Below are positions 18,795 through 23,511 of a DNA stretch of 23,511 nucleotides, piece after piece. The stretch's first letter is position 1; every line of letters begins with the position of its first letter. Made by a program: the position numbers and the translations under genes. Source of the stretch: Suillus spraguei (taxonomy: Eukaryota > Basidiomycota > Agaricomycetes > Boletales > Suillaceae); the NCBI GenBank assembly GCA_016800925.1, contig JABCPU010000860.1, positions 1-23,511 on the forward strand, read 5' to 3'. The notes beneath the pieces are model-generated. The model saw nothing but the letters and a program-made list of their open reading frames with translations, ran no database searches and was not told the DNA's origin.

Positions 18795-21767
18795 ATGTTT
18801 AAAGCAAATCAACCAAATCCTTATGATGATATAGTGGGTGCGTGTGCGATTCTCACTGTGCTAACCATTGTATTCTGATACAACGTCTTGAACGCCTCAG
18901 CCAAGGCTACCGACGAGAATTTGACAGGTGAGAACTGGGAGGTCATTCTCAATTTATGTGATAAAGTGCAGGAAGAGGGCGAACAAGGGTGAGCTTCTCG
19001 CTGTATTATGATATCAAACCAATCAATTTGTTGGTATCTAATATCCGATCCTGACGATAATTGTGTTTGATAGTGCCCGTAACGTGATTGCAGCACTCTT
19101 AAAACGTCTGGCTCATCGCAGCCCCAATGTACAACTCTACGCACTCTCGCTAGGAGAGTCTCTCTCAAAGAATTGTGGTATCGACCTTCATCGCGAACTT
19201 GCGAGCCGAGCATTTACTGGGGCATTGGAGAAGCTTGTCGTTGATCGGGTGCGTGCATACTTCTACTTGGAGACTGTCCTTGAGTCCCGATTTGACACTA
19301 CTCTACGTTATGCTCCTAACTAAACTGACTCGGATGCATGACAGACAACACATGAAAAAGTTCGTCGGAGGGCTCTCGGCCTCATCGCGATGTGGACAGC
19401 AGAGTTTGAACACGACCCCACTCTAGGAATTATGGAGACTTGTTACAATAATCTGAAAGCAAAGAGTACGTTTCTTCGATTCCCCTTTACCCAACCCCCT
19501 TCTACACGAATCCTGGTTCCCATCACTCTCTCCTTTTATGGTATCCCCGCTCATCCCTTGACTCAATAGGCTATCAATTCGAAACCCCCTCGGAGCCAGC
19601 CCTCCTAGTGTCGACGACGAGGCACGACGACGTGAGGAGGAGGAACTCCAGCGAGCCCTCGAAATCAGCATGCGTGACAAGGGTGGGCGATCTACTTATG
19701 CACCTACTGCCTCAGCTGGCTCCTCCGGTGCAGCTGCAAAACATGCATCTGGGTATGTTCCAGCGCGGTCGCCGAGTCCAAAGGCTCCCGCGTATGCAGC
19801 AAATAATTACCATTCAAACGCTAAGACAACGTCGGGATATTCTGCCACGAGTGGCGGAGTTTCAGCCATAGCTGCTCTTCGACGTCGTCGTTGCCATCCC
19901 AAGTCTCTACACCAGTAGTCACTCGTGTCCGCGCTCTGCACACGTTCGAGCCTACGGAACCGGGCGAACTGGCCTTTGAAAAGGGTGAAGTGATCAAGGT
20001 TGTGGACCGAGGCTACAAAGATTGGTGGCGAGGGCAATTGAAGGGACGCACAGGAATATTTCCTGTAAATTATGTTGTACGTCTTTTTGCTTCTACTTAA
20101 TCATCATAATGATCGGCTCACATCTTCACGATCGCTGTTACGCCCATTCTGCTCCATGTGTTTGCCATTCCATTATTGATTTCGCTATGTGCAGGAAGCT
20201 CTCCCTGAGCCAACTGCTGCTGAGCTTGCGCGTGAGGCAGAACAAGAAGCGGCTGTCTTCGCTCAAGCTGCGAATGTCGATCAACTATTGTCAATGCTAA
20301 GGAATTTGGATGCTTCCAGAGAGAACCTAGCCGATAACGAGGAGATTCAGGAATTATACCGCTCGTGCATGGCGCTCCGTCCCAAGATTGTCAAGCTCAT
20401 TGACAAGTACAACCAGAAGCGGGTACGGTTTCTTTCCCTTGGATGCTACTTAAATCGTGTTGATGCATCACACAGCTGATTTGGTATCAATGAACGAGTC
20501 CTTTGTGAAAGCACGTACGATATTTGATAGGATAATGGAAGACAGCCTTGCGCGTCACACTGCCAGTAAGCAAGACAGCTGTTTATTAGCACTAGATCTC
20601 CTCATATTCTGCAGTGTATGATTCCGGTCCGCACCCGGCACAGCCCTACGGATACGGTTATGATCAACCCCAGCCATATGGGTATGGAGGCCCCAATAAT
20701 GCTTATCAGCATCAGCCCGAGCATCAGCCGCAATCTCAGCCTTATCCTGGACCACCGCAACAACCCGACCCTGCATATGCGTACCAACAAGGGCAAGTTC
20801 ACGGCGTCCACGTCGGCGGGGCCCCGTACCCTCAGCCTGCACAAACGCCCTACCCACAGACTTCGCACACGCATTATCCTCAGCAACAGCCTCAACAGCA
20901 ATCTCAGCAACAACCTCATCCTCAGCAGCAACCTCATCCTCAGCAGCAACCTCATCCCCAACAGCAACAACCACAGACACAGCAGCCTGCTGAGTATTTG
21001 CCCGGAGTACATGCCCAACAGCCGCAAACTCAGCAACAACCTCAAATGGCTGGCCCGCCTTACGTTTTCGATCCAAACGCAACATACCCGGATCCAAACG
21101 CTCAAGCATGGGCGCAATACTACGCCCAGGGTGGGACGGATACCGCTGGGGCGGTGTACTTTATTTCGGTGCCAGGCGTAAGTGATGCACCGTCGCCGCC
21201 AGAGCAAACTCCTCAATCGCACCAACCATCACTGGATCCATACCAAGCTCAGGCTCAGCAATCACCTGCACAGCAGGAAGCCATACATCAATCGCCGACT
21301 TACCAGCACGCAACGTACATGAGCCCCAACTCCCAACAAAGCCAATACTCCCGCAGCCATACTATCAAGACCCTGCATCTGCCCCGCAGACGTCAGCCCC
21401 ACAGGTATCACCGACCACTGCAATTGGTGGCATACCTTCACTGCAACGGACATCGTCTGTAACTGCAAGTGGCCCGGCCTCATATAGCTATCATTCTCCA
21501 TCACCTCAGCAACAACTCTCTCCAACTGGACAGAATGCATATGCTGGACCGGGGTCTGAGGGGCACGGGTATGCGCCGCCGGCAAGCGATGGTTATGGGC
21601 CATCTGCAGCAGGTAGCTATGCTCAGAGTCCGCTATCAGGGCCAGGGCATGGGAGTTCACCGTCGCGCGAGTACCCACAAGGTCCTGGGGCGCATGGTGG
21701 TGTGCATGCTTTACAAAACCAATTTTTGGACATGTCGATTGGAGGTCCACAGGTTGCGACGTCGTGA
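18795..21767 (+). CDS. HSE1: ESCRT-0 subunit Hse1 (STAM homologue), frame interrupted as read
   Basis: Exons: 18795-18837, 18901-18988, 19074-19248, 19345-19465, 19570-20076, 20195-20422, 20476-20564, 20615-21767. Domains in order: VHS (from MFKANQPNPYDDIV through KATDENLTGENW, ELASRAFTGALEKL, AEFEHDPTLGIMETCYNNLK), a ubiquitin-interacting motif (EEEELQRALEISMRDKG), an SH3 domain (ALHTFEPTEPGELAFEKGE to GRTGIFPVNYV), a helical GAT-like region that pairs with Vps27 (QLLSMLRNLDASRENLADNE), and a long Pro/Gln/Tyr/Gly-rich tail. Hse1 with Vps27 binds ubiquitinated membrane proteins on endosomes and starts their sorting into multivesicular bodies. The frame shifts by one missing base at four places: CCC 19600-19602, about 19853-19875, the exon 6/7 junction (20422/20476), and CCC 21350-21352. 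In the last case the tail resumes as PQPYYQDPASAPQTSAPQ and ends VATS at TGA 21765-21767. Probably an intact gene with sequence errors. Confidence 0.92.
20884..20972 (+). repeat. 18-base tandem repeat encoding PHPQQQ in Hse1 tail
   Basis: About three near-identical units of CCTCATCCTCAGCAGCAA, preceded and followed by further CAG/CAA-rich codons, encode a low-complexity Pro/Gln/His tract. Such tracts often vary in length between strains. The complementary strand has long open frames here that are only shadows of the repeat. Confidence 0.85.
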
Positions 21768-22463
21768 GCAAAAGATGCATGGATGGACGTTGGATGTAAT
21801 ATCGTCTGTAAACATTTTAGGTGACCCTGAATTATTGTCTCGATTCTGTGATATGGATATGTGGATGATTCTAGATTGTTTTTCAGTCAGGTCTGAATAT
21901 CTAATAATCGGATGTCCTTGAGACTTTGGGGTCGCCTACAGCGGACTCCAGAATGAAAATGGCAGGTACAGCACCTGCAATTTATATAGCAAGATTCAGG
22001 ACACCTCGACTTCGCGGGATTGGCAGGAGAAGCAGCACAACCAAAATATTGTTCCAACATCAAGTACTGGCATCCATGTATAACTCTAGTGCGGAGATCT
22101 TGAAGATTCTATCAGCCCGTCAGAAAGCATGCCTCATCTGAGAAACAAACCGTCTTGCTAAAACACTGTGACCCGGTGTGCCGCGCAAAAGGGGTACCGC
22201 GAGACAGTGCTTACGACAGCGAGCTCGTCGCCTGGTCAGAAGACCAGCCTGGCGATTCCCCACCCAAGCTATCCAACATTGTGGATATTCGCATTATGTT
22301 GTTGGACTTTTGTCCAGATGCTGCAGTCCCGGCAATGAGGTATAAAAAACCGATTATGGAGCACAAAAAGCCTGAGTTGCAAGGACACCCGAACCAATGT
22401 CGTCGTCCTCTACATAATAGATTCTATTTCAATAGCCTAAATTCCACCTAGCAGAGTTTTTTT
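21768..22463. other. Convergent intergenic region between HSE1 and the F-box gene
   Basis: Contains the presumed 3' ends of HSE1 (plus) and the F-box gene (minus). Two short plus-strand open frames (21926-22141, 22155-22451) have no domain features. A T-run at 22457-22465 lies next to the stop codon of the minus-strand gene. Nothing else seen. Confidence 0.45.
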
Positions 22464-23511
22464 TTAAAAATTGTAGTATTTCATATTGCGCCATGTAGCA
22501 ATTGATTCCAAACTGGGTGCGATGGCCGAGATGAAAGCGGCAATCCTTGCTGGATAGCGAATTCTTGGACTACCAAAGAATGCCTCCGATAATGCTTTGT
22601 GTGTAAGTCCTTGGTAGGGAGCATCAGGGGAGATGTGACATCCGTCAATAGTAAACCAGTCCACGATAACGGCAACCGAAACTAAACACGGGCAATGCTG
22701 CACCAGCGAGATGAAGGCATTCGGAGTGACTCCACCCCCGGACGGTCGTTGATGAGGTGCAACACCTCCAGAAGGGGCCAGGCCTTGGCCATCTGTAAAA
22801 GGACAGCATCATCCCTTTGCGAGACATAGCGGTGGTAGACTCTGAGGTTGAGCTTGCGAAGATTGCAGGAGGCAAAGAGCGGCCGCAGAGCTGCAGTTCT
22901 GACTGAAGTGATGCGATCTTCGGGCGGATCCGTGATGACAAGCTTCAACCGTTCCAGTGAGCTGTGCGCACATCTATTAGATAGACGGAGATAGCAAGCG
23001 GCATGTACGCCGTCATAGACAAGGGATATGGATTTTGGAGCAATGAAGAACCTCTCGAAAAAAGCATTGAACTGGCACACTTCATGTCCAGTTCCTGCAA
23101 CGCGCAGAATGCAGGATGTTCCAGTTTTTGCATATCCATAGACATGGGTATTGGTGGTAGGCTAAGCCGTAGAAATCGGAGTAAGGGCAGTTTGGATAGG
23201 TGCAGTATGGAAGCCTCGAAAACTGCTGAAACCAACACTGATGTGAGATGAGACCAGCTTTGTAATACAGTTGACAAGTCTTCTGTATTTATAAGTGAAC
23301 GATCATGGAAATGCGAGACAAAAGGACACATTGAGATGCATGACAAGATGGAGTATTCGGATGGACCAAAGTTATAGGTCGCAAGGTGTAGTTTCGTTAT
23401 TTTGGGACTCACAAACATCCGGATATGTTGGAATAACTCGGCATCCCGATCCGGGGAGTAAGGGAAGGGGAAAAGGAGGACAGCTGAGGGCACGCCAAGT
23501 TTGGGTACAAA
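22464..23511 (-). CDS. F-box/LRR-like protein, 3' part, frame interrupted, 5' end outside window
   Basis: The minus strand encodes a leucine-rich protein without introns in view: ELFQHIRMFVSPKITKLHLA, SVLVSAVFEASILHLSKLPL, LFASCNLRKLNLRVYHRYVS, a MAKAWPLLEVLHLINDRPG block, VTPNAFISLVQHCPCLVSVA and a terminal FISAIAPSLESIATW. This layout, with irregular leucine-rich repeats and a C-terminal Pro-x-Leu-x-x-Ile-x-x-Trp ending, matches the large basidiomycete F-box family, whose F-box would lie upstream beyond the window edge. Such proteins usually recruit substrates to SCF ubiquitin ligases; targets of this one are unknown. The frame shifts by one missing base at about 23086 and again in a CCCCC run at 22735-22739 (six expected). 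The gene may be intact in reality. Confidence 0.65.

Noticed and set aside
20555..21225. Long minus-strand open frames (184 and 207 residues) opposite the HSE1 tail
   Set aside because: They are antisense shadows of the CAG/CCT-rich repeat; composition is Leu/Arg or Ala/Val/Glu low complexity without domains.
21262..21780. 172-residue minus-strand open frame
   Set aside because: It overlaps the last part of the HSE1 coding exon, which has a continuous Pro/Ser/Gly-rich tail frame on the plus strand to TGA 21765-21767.
22155..22451. 98-residue plus-strand open frame
   Set aside because: No recognised domain, no promoter or splice context, and it lies between two convergent gene ends.
1..23511. 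CRISPR array, phage or toxin-antitoxin system
   Set aside because: The DNA is eukaryotic with spliceosomal introns; the only regular repeats are transposon ends, a short minisatellite and a Gln-rich coding repeat.

Overview
This window is genomic DNA from a filamentous basidiomycete fungus, most likely an Agaricomycete. The evidence is the many short introns (about 45-170 bases) with GT...AG ends, the gene content (Mms2-type UEV, Hse1-type ESCRT-0 subunit, paired S28 peptidases, basidiomycete-style F-box/LRR protein), and the LTR retrotransposons and MITEs typical of these genomes. There is no sign of bacterial operons, CRISPR arrays or phage genes. The species cannot be named from the sequence alone.

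Left part (1-5450) is a stack of nested mobile elements. A minus-strand Ty1/Copia element has its 5' LTR at about 3724-4986, an initiator-tRNA-Met-type primer binding site at 3712-3723, and gag-protease-preintegrase at 2990-1564. It appears to have landed inside a KAT14/CSRP2BP-like GNAT acetyltransferase gene, of which only the C-terminal exons (4987-5450) remain here. A second, unrelated LTR element on the plus strand (gag-like ORF, polypurine tract, 3' LTR 1090-1563) cuts into the Copia element. A solo LTR of that second family (3010-3484), with its own 5-base target duplication, sits in the Copia leader. Two copies of a 273-base MITE sit in the Copia LTR, and a third copy is nested in inverted orientation inside one of them.

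The middle part (5451-17887) has an unassigned stretch with exon-like pieces, a small intact homeodomain gene (7130-7754), a decayed ORF remnant (about 8032-8354), and two paralogous secreted S28-family serine peptidase genes in tandem on the minus strand (8962-11170 and 12960-14994). These are separated by gene-poor DNA.

The right part (17888-23511) has a head-to-head pair with only 192 bases between start codons: MMS2 (minus), the partner that lets Ubc13 build K63 ubiquitin chains, and HSE1 (plus), an ESCRT-0 subunit that reads ubiquitin on endosomal cargo. An F-box/LRR-like gene on the minus strand runs off the right edge.

A pattern that crosses gene boundaries stands out. The S28 genes, HSE1 and the F-box gene are all well conserved at protein level, but each is broken several times by apparent single-base losses. 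Many of these fall in short homopolymers, and every one shifts frame in the deletion direction. MMS2 and the homeodomain gene are clean. Uncorrected deletion errors in a long-read assembly explain this better than independent decay of several neighbouring genes, so the frameshifted genes should not be taken as pseudogenes until the reads are checked.
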